Assembly: GCA_041432705.1 (NCBI GenBank)
Contig: JAPWAE010000004.1
Span: forward strand, 124,001-188,000
DNA length: 64,000 nt
From: Pauljensenia sp018375675
Lineage (GTDB): Bacteria; Actinomycetota; Actinomycetes; Actinomycetales; Actinomycetaceae
Direction of reading: 5' to 3'
Positions 31,454-39,447 of the stretch are shown in pieces; within the stretch, counting starts at the first letter, position 1, and each line of letters begins with the position of its first letter. Both the position numbers and the translations under genes were made by a program. The notes under the pieces are model-generated. The model searched no databases. It was not told the origin of the DNA and saw only the letters and a program-made list of their open reading frames with translations.

Positions 31454-31945
31454 TCAGCGCTTCGAGAACTGCGAAGCCTTGCGGGCCTTCTTGAGGCCTG
31501 CCTTCTTACGCTCGGTGGCGCGGGCATCGCGGGTCAGGAAGCCAGCCTTCTTGAGGGCCGGACGGTTCGCGTCGCGGTCGATCTCGTTGAGGGCGCGCGA
31601 CACGCCGAGGCGCAGAGCGCCGGCCTGGCCGGAGACGCCACCGCCGTTGATGCGGGCGATGACGTCGAAGCGGCCGTCAATGTCGAGCAGCACGAAGGGG
31701 GACTTCACCAGCTGCTGGTGCAGCTTGTTGGGGAAGTAGTCCTCAAGGGTGCGACCGTTGATGGTCCACTTGCCGGAGCCGGGGACCAGGCGAACGCGGG
31801 CGACGGCCTCCTTGCGGCGGCCCAGGCCCGCGCCGGGCGCGGTGATGGACTGACCGGCGCCGGCGGGAGCCGACTCGGTCTCGGACGTGTAAGAGCTGGG
31901 GACGACTTCCTCGTCCAGCTCAGCGGAAACGATGGTCTCAGCCAC
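31454..31945 (-). CDS. rpsI: Ribosomal protein S9
   Basis: Small-subunit head protein whose C-terminal tail reaches the P-site tRNA. 163 residues: a non-conserved acidic N-terminal extension typical of actinobacteria, then GLGRRKEAVARVRLVPGSG, DYFPNKLHQQLV and the basic end KKARKASQFSKR. GTG 31945 has GGAG 4 bases upstream and begins AETIVS; the longer frame was rejected. 38 bases after rplM, same operon. Confidence 0.96.
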   Translation of the reverse strand: MAETIVSAELDEEVVPSSYTSETESAPAGAGQSITAPGAGLGRRKEAVARVRLVPGSGKWTINGRTLEDYFPNKLHQQLVKSPFVLLDIDGRFDVIARINGGGVSGQAGALRLGVSRALNEIDRDANRPALKKAGFLTRDARATERKKAGLKKARKASQFSKR

Positions 31946-31983
31946 GGTTCTCCTCAGGGTCAAAGGCGTTCAGCGACCGAAGG

Positions 31984-32427
31984 TCACTGAGCCACCTGGG
32001 TCAGTTCGTAGGGAACCGGCGACTGGCCGGCGTGGGGGTGCTCCGGGCCAGCGTAAACGTGCAGCTTCTTGAACTGCGCGCGGCCGAGGGAGTTGTGAGG
32101 AAGCATGCCCTTAACGGCCTTCTCGACGGCGCGCTCAGGCGTCGCGGCGAGGAGGTCACGGTAAGCGGTCGCGGTCAGGCCACCGGGACGACCGGAGTGA
32201 CGGTAGGCCATCTTCTGGTCCAGCTTCTTGCCGGTCAGAGCGACCTTGTCCGCGTTGATGATGATGACGTAGTCGCCCATGTCCATGTGAGGGGCGAACG
32301 TCGGCTTGTGCTTCCCACGGAGGAGGGCAGCGGTCTGGGCTGCCAGGCGACCGAGGACGACGTCGGTGGCGTCAATGACGTACCACTTCTTGTCCGCGTC
32401 CCCAGGCTTGGGTGAATAGGTGCGCAC
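31984..32427 (-). CDS. rplM: Ribosomal protein L13
   Basis: Early-assembly large-subunit protein. 147 residues from GTG 32427, starting VRTYSPKPGDADKKWYVIDA, which matches the usual actinobacterial start and length (147). A TTG five codons upstream would add residues absent from relatives. GAAGG lies 8 bases before the GTG. Conserved LLRGKHKPTFAPH, AYRHSGRPGG and VKGMLPHNSLGR. First gene of rplM-rpsI. Confidence 0.96.
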   Translation of the reverse strand: MRTYSPKPGDADKKWYVIDATDVVLGRLAAQTAALLRGKHKPTFAPHMDMGDYVIIINADKVALTGKKLDQKMAYRHSGRPGGLTATAYRDLLAATPERAVEKAVKGMLPHNSLGRAQFKKLHVYAGPEHPHAGQSPVPYELTQVAQ

Positions 32428-32574
32428 GGGCGTAACCTTCAATTCTTCTTGGTCATGGGACGCCGCGCCGGTTTTTCCGGGGGCATCCGCGATGAAACGG
32501 TTCGCGCGAGGCGTCGGCGAGCGCTCCTAGCGAGTGGGAGACACTAGGTACTCTGCTGACGCACAGCACTAGCC

Positions 32575-32603
32575 ATATTATCTGTGCGCAGCCCGGCGGT
32601 CAA
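32575..32603 (-). promoter_or_regulatory. Promoter of rplM-rpsI
   Basis: Minus strand TTGACC (32603-32598), a 17-base spacer and TAATAT (32580-32575), a near-consensus housekeeping promoter. Predicted start near 32568, leaving a leader of about 140 bases before rplM. Confidence 0.8.
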
Positions 32604-32630
32604 AGCGCGGCGAATACTGTGTCACATTCC

Positions 32631-33533
32631 TCAGCCGTCGTCGCCGCAGCACGTGTCGCGCCTGGCCCGGGCCTGCTCGGCTCGCGTGCCCCACTGCGAG
32701 GGATCGGGATACTCCACGCCCTCGAGGGTGAGCCCGTGTGCGGGCGCGATCGGCGCAGCCTCAGAGCGGGATCGTGCCCGCAGGATCTGCGCCGGGTAGT
32801 CGATGTCGCGCGCGCCCGATCCCACGAGGAGGAGCGCCCCCACCAGGGAGCGGACCATCGAGTGGCAGAAAGCGTCCGCCTCGACCCGAAAGACGAGAGT
32901 CCCCTCGGAATCGCGCTCGGCGCGCAGTATGCGCAGCGTGCGGATCGTCGTGGCTCCCTCGCGCGGCCGACAGAACCCAAGGAAGTCGTGTTCCCCGAGG
33001 AGGGCGGCCCCGGCCTCGTTCATGCCAGCCTCGTCGAGGGGATCGTCGACCCACAGGCGGTCCCAGCGCCCGATGGGCTCGGGACGATCGGACACCCGGT
33101 AGGCGTAGGAGCGCCCCAGGGCGGAAAAGCGCGCGTCGAAACTGGGGTCGACGACGGCGGCCGAGTAGATGCGCACGTCGCACGTGCCACGCGCAGCAGG
33201 CAGGTCGCGCCCACGAGCGCGCTCGCCGTAGCGTCCGGAGAGAATCTTGTTGAGTCGGCGGACAATCGAGGCGGCCACGGCCTCGTCGTCAGCTACCCCT
33301 CCCCTGGGCGACAGCCGCGCCCAGGCGTCCTCGGAGACGTCCGCGTGACACACCTGGTGACGCGCATGAACCCCCGCGTCGGTGCGACCGGCGACCGTCG
33401 TCGCGATTTCTTCGCGCGAGGCCATGGCGAGGGCCGCTTCAAGCTCACCCTGGACGGTGCGCAGTCCGGGCTGGGCGGCCCAACCTCGAAAATCGGTGCC
33501 GTCGTAGCCCAGGTCGAGGCGCAAGCGCCGCAC
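32631..33533 (-). CDS. truA: tRNA pseudouridine(38-40) synthase TruA
   Basis: Isomerises uridines 38-40 in the tRNA anticodon arm. The catalytic-aspartate motif AGRTDAGVHARHQVCH is clear, with LDLGYDGTDFRGWAAQ at the start and EADAFCHSMVRSLVGALLLVG in the second half. About 300 residues. GTG 33533 is chosen because GGGAG stands 8 bases before it. GTGs at 33539 (overlapping the previous stop) and 33548 are possible. Immediately follows the polyphosphate-glucokinase-like gene. The C-terminus (RARRDTCCGDDG) is non-conserved. Confidence 0.94.
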   Translation of the reverse strand: MRRLRLDLGYDGTDFRGWAAQPGLRTVQGELEAALAMASREEIATTVAGRTDAGVHARHQVCHADVSEDAWARLSPRGGVADDEAVAASIVRRLNKILSGRYGERARGRDLPAARGTCDVRIYSAAVVDPSFDARFSALGRSYAYRVSDRPEPIGRWDRLWVDDPLDEAGMNEAGAALLGEHDFLGFCRPREGATTIRTLRILRAERDSEGTLVFRVEADAFCHSMVRSLVGALLLVGSGARDIDYPAQILRARSRSEAAPIAPAHGLTLEGVEYPDPSQWGTRAEQARARRDTCCGDDG

Positions 33534-33535
33534 GC

Positions 33536-34285
33536 TCACAGCTCCCACGCCCGAACGCCGCCGATAATGCCCGCATCGTTAGGCACGACGATGACGTCAT
33601 CGCCCATGAGGCGCAGGTTCGTGGCAGTAATGCGCTTGGAGTTGCCGCCACCCAAATAGAGGCGGTCCCACATGTACATGGGGCGCAGGCCGTCCACGAC
33701 GCGACGGATACGCCGCGACCAGTGCACATCGCCCAGGCGCAGGCGCTCATGCTCGCCGATGTAGTCGTCATAGGTCAGGCCCCAGCGAACCGGCCCCTGC
33801 GAGACCTCGACATGAGGCGCCAGCTGGCCGCCGTCAAACACCGCGTTACCGAGGCCCGTTCCCAGGGTGATGATCATTTCGAGACCGCGTCCCGTAATGG
33901 CCCCAGCGCCGGCGACTTCGGCGTCGTTCAAGACCTTGGTGGGCAGGCCGAGGGCCGCTTCGATCGCCCGACCCATGTCGAAGTGGTCCCATCGCTCCAC
34001 GAGCTCGGGCAACACGCGCGAACGCGGTCCGTCGCGCGTGATGTAGTGAGGGGTCGCGATGACGACGCCGTGGCGAATCATGCCCGGCATCCCCATCGTC
34101 ACGCGCGTCGCAGCGGGAAGCTCACGCGCGAGGCCGATAACGGTTTCCACGAGAAGCTCGGGAGGCAGCGGGTAGGGAGTGGGCACCCTGCGAGGCGGGG
34201 CCATCATGGTGCCGCGCTCATCCACGACGGAACCCTTAATACCACCGCCGCCGCAGTCAATCGCCAACGTCATCTCACGAGTCAT
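33536..34285 (-). CDS. ppgK: Polyphosphate glucokinase-like ROK-family kinase
   Basis: Phosphorylates glucose, in this family using polyphosphate and/or ATP. 249 residues, the length of actinobacterial PpgK. The N-terminal phosphate loop is LAIDCGGGGIKGSVVDE. VTMGMPGMIRHG, NDAEVAGAGA (catalytic Asp) and ITLGTGLGNAVF follow, and VPNDAGIIGGVRAW ends it. The canonical DxGGTxxK is replaced by DCGGGGIK, as in PpgK. ATG 34285 chosen; an internal ATG at 34273 is the alternative. Lies between rplQ and truA, which are often adjacent, and touches truA. Confidence 0.87.
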   Translation of the reverse strand: MTREMTLAIDCGGGGIKGSVVDERGTMMAPPRRVPTPYPLPPELLVETVIGLARELPAATRVTMGMPGMIRHGVVIATPHYITRDGPRSRVLPELVERWDHFDMGRAIEAALGLPTKVLNDAEVAGAGAITGRGLEMIITLGTGLGNAVFDGGQLAPHVEVSQGPVRWGLTYDDYIGEHERLRLGDVHWSRRIRRVVDGLRPMYMWDRLYLGGGNSKRITATNLRLMGDDVIVVPNDAGIIGGVRAWEL

Positions 34286-34310
34286 GACTTCAGGCTACCG
34301 GATACGGCAA

Positions 34311-34342
34311 GGGCCGGACACTCCTCGCGGAATGTCCGGCCC
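34311..34342 (-). terminator. Terminator after rplQ
   Basis: Perfect 10-base stem GGGCCGGACA / TGTCCGGCCC with a 12-base loop, 28 bases past the rplQ stop, ending the rpoA operon. Confidence 0.75.
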
Positions 34343-34370
34343 AATGCTCGAGTTGATCAGTGACTCACGA

Positions 34371-34940
34371 TCACTTCTCGTCGGCGACCTGCTCGGCGGC
34401 GTCAGCCTCCTTGCCGGCCTCCTCGGCGATTTCCTCGGCCTCGTTGGCCTTGGCGAGATCGCCTTCCTCACGAGCCTCTTCGGCGCGCTCGGCGGCAGCC
34501 TCGGCAGCCTTCTCGGCCTCGTCGGCGACGGCCTTCGCAGCGGTCTTCTCGGCAGCCTTCACGACGGCCTTCTTCTCGACCTTCTCCATGACGAGCTCAA
34601 TGCGCATCAGGGGAGCGTTGTCACCCTTGCGGTTGCCGACGCGGATGACGCGGGTGTAGCCGCCGGCGCGCTCGGTATCCATCGCGGGAACGAGCTCCTC
34701 GAAGAGGATCGCGACGATGCCCTTGTTGGGGATCTTCTTCATGACCGTGCGGCGGGCGTGCTGGTCGCCACGCTTGGCCTTGGTGATGAGCTTCTCGACG
34801 TAGGGGCGCAGGGCCTTAGCCTTGGCCTCGGTCGTCGTGATCGCACGGTGTTCGATGAGCTGAGCTGCCAGGTTCGACAGGATCAGCTTCTGGTGTGCCG
34901 GGCTACCGCCCAGACGAGCACCCTTCTTGGGGGTGGGCAT
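34371..34940 (-). CDS. rplQ: Ribosomal protein L17
   Basis: Large-subunit exit-tunnel protein. Residues 1-120 are the conserved core (PTPKKGARLGGSPAHQKLIL, TKAKRGDQHARRTV, GGYTRVIRVGNRKGDNAPL). The last 65 or so are an Ala/Glu-rich tail (KAVADEAEKAAEAAAERAEE), a lineage extension that predicts as one charged helix. 43 bases after rpoA, last gene of its operon. Confidence 0.97.
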   Translation of the reverse strand: MPTPKKGARLGGSPAHQKLILSNLAAQLIEHRAITTTEAKAKALRPYVEKLITKAKRGDQHARRTVMKKIPNKGIVAILFEELVPAMDTERAGGYTRVIRVGNRKGDNAPLMRIELVMEKVEKKAVVKAAEKTAAKAVADEAEKAAEAAAERAEEAREEGDLAKANEAEEIAEEAGKEADAAEQVADEK

Positions 34941-34983
34941 GAGTTTCTCCTACGGATTCAATGCGTCCATCGGACGCACGGGG

Positions 34984-35979
34984 TCAGATGGACTGGTCGT
35001 CCGAAAAGATCGCGGCGGACTCCGAGTCGCCGAAGCTCGGCATGACCGAGTCCTTCAGCGTCATACCAAGGGCCGCCAGGGACTCCTTGATCTCTTCGAT
35101 CGACTTGGTGCCGAAGTTGCGGATGTCGAGCAGGTCGGCCTCCGAGTGAGCAACCAGCTCGCCGACGGTCAGGATGCCGCGGCGACGCAGCGCGTTGTAG
35201 GAACGCGACTGCAGGTTCAGGTTCTCGATCGGGAGAGCCAGATCGGCTGCGAGGGTGGCGTCGGTGGTGGACGGACCCACCTCGATGCCTTCCGCTTCCT
35301 CGTTCAGTTCACGCATGAGGCCGAACAGCTCCACCAGCGTCTTGCCGGCCGAGGCCAGGGCATCGCGCGGGGTGATCGCCGGCTTGGTCTCCACGTCAAT
35401 GACGAGGCGATCAAAGTCGGTGCGCTGCTCAACACGCGTCGCCTCGACCTTGTAGGTCACCTTGACGACGGGCGAGTAGATCGAATCAATCGGAATGCGA
35501 GAGATCTCGGCCTGCGGATCCTTGTTCTGAGCGGCCGACACGTAGCCGCGGCCACGCTCGACGGTCAGCTCGATCTCCAGCTTGCCCTTCTCGTTGAGGG
35601 TGGCAAGGTGCAGATCGGGGTTGTGGATCTCCACGCCGGCGGGAGGCGTGATGTCGCCGGCGAGAACCTCGCCGGGGCCAGCCTTCCGCAGGTACATGAC
35701 GACAGGCTCGTCGTTCTCGCTGGACAGGACGATCTGCTTGATGTTCAGGATGATCTCAGCGACATCTTCCTTCACACCTTCGATCGTGCGGAACTCGTGG
35801 GGGACGCCATCAATACGGATGGACGTCACCGCTGCACCCGGAATCGAGGACAGGAGGGTACGACGCAGGGAGTTACCCAGCGTGTAGCCGAACCCGGGCT
35901 CGAGGGGCTCCAGGGTGAAACGGGAGCGCAGGTCGCTGACCTTTTCTTCGGTCAGGATGGGTCGCTCTGCAATGAGCAC
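34984..35979 (-). CDS. rpoA: RNA polymerase alpha subunit
   Basis: 331 residues: N-terminal dimerisation domain (FTLEPLEPGFGYTLGNSLRRTLLSS) to about 230, an acidic linker, and a C-terminal domain (PIENLNLQSRSYNALRRRGI, RNFGTKSIEEIKESL) that contacts UP elements and activators. GTG 35979 with AGGAA 5 bases upstream. Lies between rpsK and rplQ as in nearly all actinobacteria. Confidence 0.98.
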   Translation of the reverse strand: MLIAERPILTEEKVSDLRSRFTLEPLEPGFGYTLGNSLRRTLLSSIPGAAVTSIRIDGVPHEFRTIEGVKEDVAEIILNIKQIVLSSENDEPVVMYLRKAGPGEVLAGDITPPAGVEIHNPDLHLATLNEKGKLEIELTVERGRGYVSAAQNKDPQAEISRIPIDSIYSPVVKVTYKVEATRVEQRTDFDRLVIDVETKPAITPRDALASAGKTLVELFGLMRELNEEAEGIEVGPSTTDATLAADLALPIENLNLQSRSYNALRRRGILTVGELVAHSEADLLDIRNFGTKSIEEIKESLAALGMTLKDSVMPSFGDSESAAIFSDDQSI

Positions 35980-36103
35980 GTCTATTCCTTTCTGGCCGGT
36001 GCCCGCTATATGACACCGGATATGGGAACCTGCTGAAGCAGGCTAAGGGAGTAAGAACCCGAAGGTTCAGACGTGGGGAGGGCAATGCCCTCCCGTCCAC
36101 AAG

Positions 36104-36514
36104 TCAGCCGCGGCGGCGCTTCGGCGGGCGGGTGCCGTTGAAGGCCTGAGGCGTGACGTCCTGGATCGAACCGATCTCGAGGCCGGCGGCCTGGAGGGAA
36201 CGGATCGCGGTCTCGCGGCCGGAGCCGGGACCCTTCACGAAAACGTCAACCTTCTTCATGCCGTGCTCCTGGGCGCGACGAGCCGCGGCCTCGGCCGCGA
36301 GCTGCGCGGCGAAGGGGGTGGACTTACGCGAACCCTTGAAGCCAACCTGGCCGGAGGACGCCCAGGCGACAACCGCGCCCGTGGGGTCCGTCAGGGAAAC
36401 GATGGTGTTGTTGAACGTCGACTTGATGTAGGCGTGGCCGTTGGTGACGTTCTTCGAAATCTTGCGACGCGGCTTACGGGCACCGCCCGAGCGCGAGGTC
36501 TTTGCTGCTGCCAT
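36104..36514 (-). CDS. rpsK: Ribosomal protein S11
   Basis: Platform protein of the small subunit near the mRNA exit; 136 residues. Conserved NGHAYIKSTFNNTIVSLTD, SSGQVGFKGSRKSTPFAAQL, FVKGPGSGRETAIRSL and the basic end NGTRPPKRRRG. Arg/Lys-rich N-terminus. 61 bases after rpsM in the infA-rplQ group. Confidence 0.98.
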   Translation of the reverse strand: MAAAKTSRSGGARKPRRKISKNVTNGHAYIKSTFNNTIVSLTDPTGAVVAWASSGQVGFKGSRKSTPFAAQLAAEAAARRAQEHGMKKVDVFVKGPGSGRETAIRSLQAAGLEIGSIQDVTPQAFNGTRPPKRRRG

Positions 36515-36575
36515 TTCTGGTTCAGTTCCTTCTTGTCGCGGAAAGCTATCCCGAGGGGATGCGCTCTCCTAGGCC

Positions 36576-36950
36576 TTACTTGGCCTTCTTCTTGCCTGCA
36601 ACGGTGCGCTTGGGGCCCTTGCGGGTACGCGCGTTGGTCTTGGTGCGCTGACCGTGGACCGGCAGGCCACGACGGTGGCGAAGGCCCTGGTACGAACCGA
36701 TTTCGATCTTGCGACGAATGTCGGCCTGAACCTCACGGCGGAGGTCACCCTCAACCTTGAAGTTTGCCTCAATGTAGTCACGAAGCTTGACGAGTTCCTC
36801 TTCCGTCGCGTCCTTCACGCGAGTGTCCGGGCTGACGCCGGTGGCGGCGAGGGTCTCTGCCGCGCGGGTGCGGCCGACTCCGTAGATGTATGTGAGCGCG
36901 ATCTCGAGCCGCTTCTCGCGGGGGAGGTCGACGCCGGCAATACGTGCCAT
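36576..36950 (-). CDS. rpsM: Ribosomal protein S13
   Basis: Small-subunit head protein contacting tRNA and the B1 bridges; 124 residues. ATG 36950 begins the conserved MARIAGVDLPREKR; the upstream frame extension was rejected. YGVGRTRA, RDYIEANFKVEGDLRREV and GLRHRRGLPVHGQRTKTNAR are present, with a Lys-rich tail. Confidence 0.98.
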   Translation of the reverse strand: MARIAGVDLPREKRLEIALTYIYGVGRTRAAETLAATGVSPDTRVKDATEEELVKLRDYIEANFKVEGDLRREVQADIRRKIEIGSYQGLRHRRGLPVHGQRTKTNARTRKGPKRTVAGKKKAK

Positions 36951-37098
36951 GGTGATGTTGCTCCAGTTGTTCATCGGAGGTCGTCATCGCTCAGTCCGGG
37001 CGAGCAGCCCGGCCTCGGCCTCCGAACCGAGGGTCACCCACGGGTGGGTGCTTAGAGTGATGCTGTGGGGCTTGGTGCCCCGCGGGTCGCAGCGGGTC

Positions 37099-37212
37099 TC
37101 AGCCCTGGCGCTGCTTGTGCCTGGGGTTGTCGCAGATGACCATGACGTTGCCGTGGCGACGAATCACCTTGCACTTGTCACAGATCTTCTTGACACTCGG
37201 CTTGACCTTCAT
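37099..37212 (-). CDS. rpmJ: Ribosomal protein L36
   Basis: 37-residue zinc-ribbon protein of the large subunit, found by translating the infA-rpsM gap: begins MKVKPSVKKICDKCKVIRRH and ends NPRHKQRQG. Cys11, Cys14, Cys27 and His32 form the zinc site, so this is the C+ (zinc-containing) form. Ribosome-binding site GGAGGTAA upstream of ATG 37212. 40 bases after infA. Confidence 0.97.
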   Translation of the reverse strand: MKVKPSVKKICDKCKVIRRHGNVMVICDNPRHKQRQG

Positions 37213-37252
37213 GGTTGTTACCTCCACTGCCCGTTGGGCAGTTTGTGTCGGG

Positions 37253-37474
37253 TCACTTGTAGCGGTAGACGATACGGCCTCGGGAGAGGTCGTAGGGGCT
37301 CAGCTCGACGACAACTCGGTCCTCGGGCAAGATGCGGATGTAGTGCTGACGCATCTTTCCCGCAATGTGGCCGAGAACCACGTGGCCATTCTTCAGTTCC
37401 ACACGGAACATCGCGTTAGGCAGGGCCTCAACGACCGTGCCTTCCATCTCAATGACGCCGTCTTTCTTCGCCAT
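37253..37474 (-). CDS. infA: Translation initiation factor IF-1
   Basis: 73-residue OB-fold factor that occupies the A site during initiation. MAKKDGVIEMEGTVVEALPN, FRVELKNGHVVLGHIAGKMR and the C-terminal RGRIVYRYK are diagnostic. First gene of infA-rpmJ-rpsM-rpsK-rpoA-rplQ. GGAGGATATG start context. Confidence 0.98.
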   Translation of the reverse strand: MAKKDGVIEMEGTVVEALPNAMFRVELKNGHVVLGHIAGKMRQHYIRILPEDRVVVELSPYDLSRGRIVYRYK

Positions 37475-37700
37475 ATCCTCCGTTTATCCTCTACATGTCT
37501 CGGATAGGTTGCGGCGGATGCCGCTAGGCATAGTGCACCGACGAATGCCGGATGCAGATACGCCCGAGGAACTACTCTACGGCATTGACGCCCATCGGCG
37601 GTAGTCGGGGTCCCTGTCGGTTCGCTCACGTTTAATGCGTCACATTTCATCGAATCGCCGCCGCAGTTTGTCTTATATCGACGAGGCCGGGGTTCGCCAT

Positions 37701-37834
37701 GCGCCACCAGTGTGGAGGGCGCCGGCGGGGCCGCAGGGCCTGGCCGGGCTTCGAGGCGACGCGCCGAGCGAAGCTCGCAGCGCGGCCGGCGAGCGGGCGG
37801 GCGGGCCCGACGGCGCCCGGAACACCGGTGGCGC
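37701..37834. repeat. Intergenic palindromic repeat element, copy 2
   Basis: 134 bases with terminal arms GCGCCACC...GGGCGCCG and CGGCGCCC...GGTGGCGC. Its 49-base core at 37737-37785 is identical to 31215-31263 in copy 1. It lacks the inner GTGCCGGTGGGCGG arm pair, which explains the shorter length. Confidence 0.85.
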
Positions 37835-37878
37835 AGCCAGCAGGAACACCGGTGGCGCAGCCAGCAGGAACATCGGTA
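37819..37878. repeat. 24-base direct repeats at the end of the palindromic element
   Basis: Two identical 24-base units (37819-37842 and 37843-37866, starting GGAACACCGGTGGCGC) and a partial third (GGAACATCGGTA). They duplicate the element's right end. Confidence 0.85.
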
Positions 37879-37908
37879 GTCCGGCCTCGACCTCGTCGAC
37901 GAACGACT

Positions 37909-37941
37909 CGGGCCCGGCACCTGAGTGAGGTACCGGGCCCG
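37909..37941 (-). terminator. Terminator after map
   Basis: CGGGCCCGG(C)ACC / GGT(A)CCGGGCCCG hairpin with one mismatch and a 7-base loop, 15 bases past the map stop. Confidence 0.75.
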
Positions 37942-37956
37942 CAGCCATACGTCGTG

Positions 37957-38865
37957 TCAGTCGAGCGACACCGGGGTGACACCATAGGGCGCCAGTCCGG
38001 CCACTCCCCCATCGCGCGCCGTGAGGACGCAGACACCATCCTCGGTGATCGCGATCGAATGCTCCCAGTGAGCGGCATCGCGACCATCGACCGTGCGCAC
38101 CGTCCACTCGTCATCATCCGTCTGCGAGGCGATGTCGCCGCGGGTGAGCATCGGCTCGACCGCCAGAACCATGCCCGGCTTGAGGCGAGCCTGAATGCCG
38201 CGGACGTTGTAGTTGAGGACGTCCGGCGGCATGTGCATCTTCGTGCCGATGCCGTGGCCAACGAATTCCTCGATAATGCCGGCTTCCCAGCCGTTGATGA
38301 GCGCGTTCTCCGCAACAACGGTCTCAACCGCGTTGCCGACCGCGCTTATGCGCTTGCCGGTCGCGAGCCCCGCCAGGGCAGCCCACAGGGACTCTCGCGT
38401 CACGGCGTCGAGCTGGCGACGCTCACGCAGCAGGTTCTCGTCCACTCCGGCGATAGCGCCGGTAGCACGCTCCCCCGCCGCGAAGTCAGCGTCCGACACG
38501 AAGGTTTCGCCAACGATGACACTGAAGGCAGCGTCCCCGTGCCACTGGCGACCGCCGCGTTCCACATACGCGCCGCAGTCGAAGGACACGATGTCGCCAG
38601 GAGCCAGCTCATAGTCGCCCGGGATGCCGTGAACGATCACGTCGTTCACGGAAATGCACACCGTCGCCGGATAGCCGTAGTAGCCCTTGAAGTTGGAAGT
38701 CGCTCCCCCGTCGACGATCGCCTGGGCGCTCACCTCGTCCAGCTCATGCGTCGTGACACCGGGGCGAATGGCACCGCGCAGGGCCTCGTGGATGGACGCG
38801 ACGACCAGGCCGGCCTCGCGCATCCATCGAAGCTCCTGCGCGGACTTCAGTTCAATGCGTGGCAT
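37957..38865 (-). CDS. map: Methionine aminopeptidase type I
   Basis: Removes the initiator Met from nascent proteins; dinuclear metallo-peptidase of 302 residues. Metal ligands and pocket are seen in GDIVSFDCGAYVERGGRQWHGDAA, EEFVGHGIGTKMHMPP, VLAVEPMLTRGD and HWEHSIAITEDG. Starts PRIELKSAQELRWMREAG without the zinc-finger N-terminus found in some actinobacterial Map proteins. Slightly longer than usual through an insertion around residues 140-150. Third gene of secY-adk-map, 3 bases after adk. Confidence 0.96.
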   Translation of the reverse strand: MPRIELKSAQELRWMREAGLVVASIHEALRGAIRPGVTTHELDEVSAQAIVDGGATSNFKGYYGYPATVCISVNDVIVHGIPGDYELAPGDIVSFDCGAYVERGGRQWHGDAAFSVIVGETFVSDADFAAGERATGAIAGVDENLLRERRQLDAVTRESLWAALAGLATGKRISAVGNAVETVVAENALINGWEAGIIEEFVGHGIGTKMHMPPDVLNYNVRGIQARLKPGMVLAVEPMLTRGDIASQTDDDEWTVRTVDGRDAAHWEHSIAITEDGVCVLTARDGGVAGLAPYGVTPVSLD

Positions 38866-38868
38866 CGC

Positions 38869-39447
38869 TTAGTTCTTTGCCACCGAGTCGAGGATCTCGA
38901 AAATGCGAGCCGTGACCTCGTCGATCGTGCCACTGCCATCGACGACCTCCAGGAGATCCTGATCGACGTAGTAGGTGGCGACGGGCAGCGTCTGCTGGTG
39001 GTAGACCTCCAGGCGGTGACGCATGACGGGCTCAGTGTCATCCGTGCGGTGCTGCTCCTGAGCGCGCTTGAGCATACGCTCCACGACCTCGTCCTCATCC
39101 ACCTGGATCTCCAGGACGACGTCAATGGACTTGCCCAGATCGAGGAGCATGTCGCGCAGGACGTGCGCCTGCTCCACGGAACGCGGGTAGCCGTCGAGCA
39201 GGAAACCGTCGGCAGCGTCGGGGGCTGCGAGGCGCGCCTTCACCATGGCGTTCGTGACCGAGTCCGGAACGAACTCACCGCGGTCCATGTAGGCCTGCGC
39301 CTGCTTGCCAATCTCCGTACCTTCCGCCATGTTGGCACGGAAGATGTCGCCCGTCGAAATAGCCGGGATACCAAGGCGCTCAGCGATGCGCGAGGCCTGG
39401 GTGCCCTTGCCAGCTCCGGGAGGGCCGAGGAGGATGACGACTGTCAT
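38869..39447 (-). CDS. adk: Adenylate kinase
   Basis: Interconverts 2 ADP with ATP and AMP. 192 residues: P-loop LLGPPGAGKGTQASRIA, AMP site PAISTGDIFR, FLLDGYPRSVEQA and a short LID without the zinc-binding cysteines. ATG 39447 overlaps the secY stop (ATGA), coupling the two genes. Confidence 0.97.
   Translation of the reverse strand: MTVVILLGPPGAGKGTQASRIAERLGIPAISTGDIFRANMAEGTEIGKQAQAYMDRGEFVPDSVTNAMVKARLAAPDAADGFLLDGYPRSVEQAHVLRDMLLDLGKSIDVVLEIQVDEDEVVERMLKRAQEQHRTDDTEPVMRHRLEVYHQQTLPVATYYVDQDLLEVVDGSGTIDEVTARIFEILDSVAKN

Larger units (their letters stand above)
37475..37956. other. Intergenic region between map and infA
   Basis: 482 bases without a gene. Holds the map terminator (37909-37941), short direct repeats (37819-37878), copy 2 of the palindromic element (37701-37834) and, nearest infA, the infA promoter area, in which no clear -35/-10 pair could be chosen. 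Confidence 0.7.
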
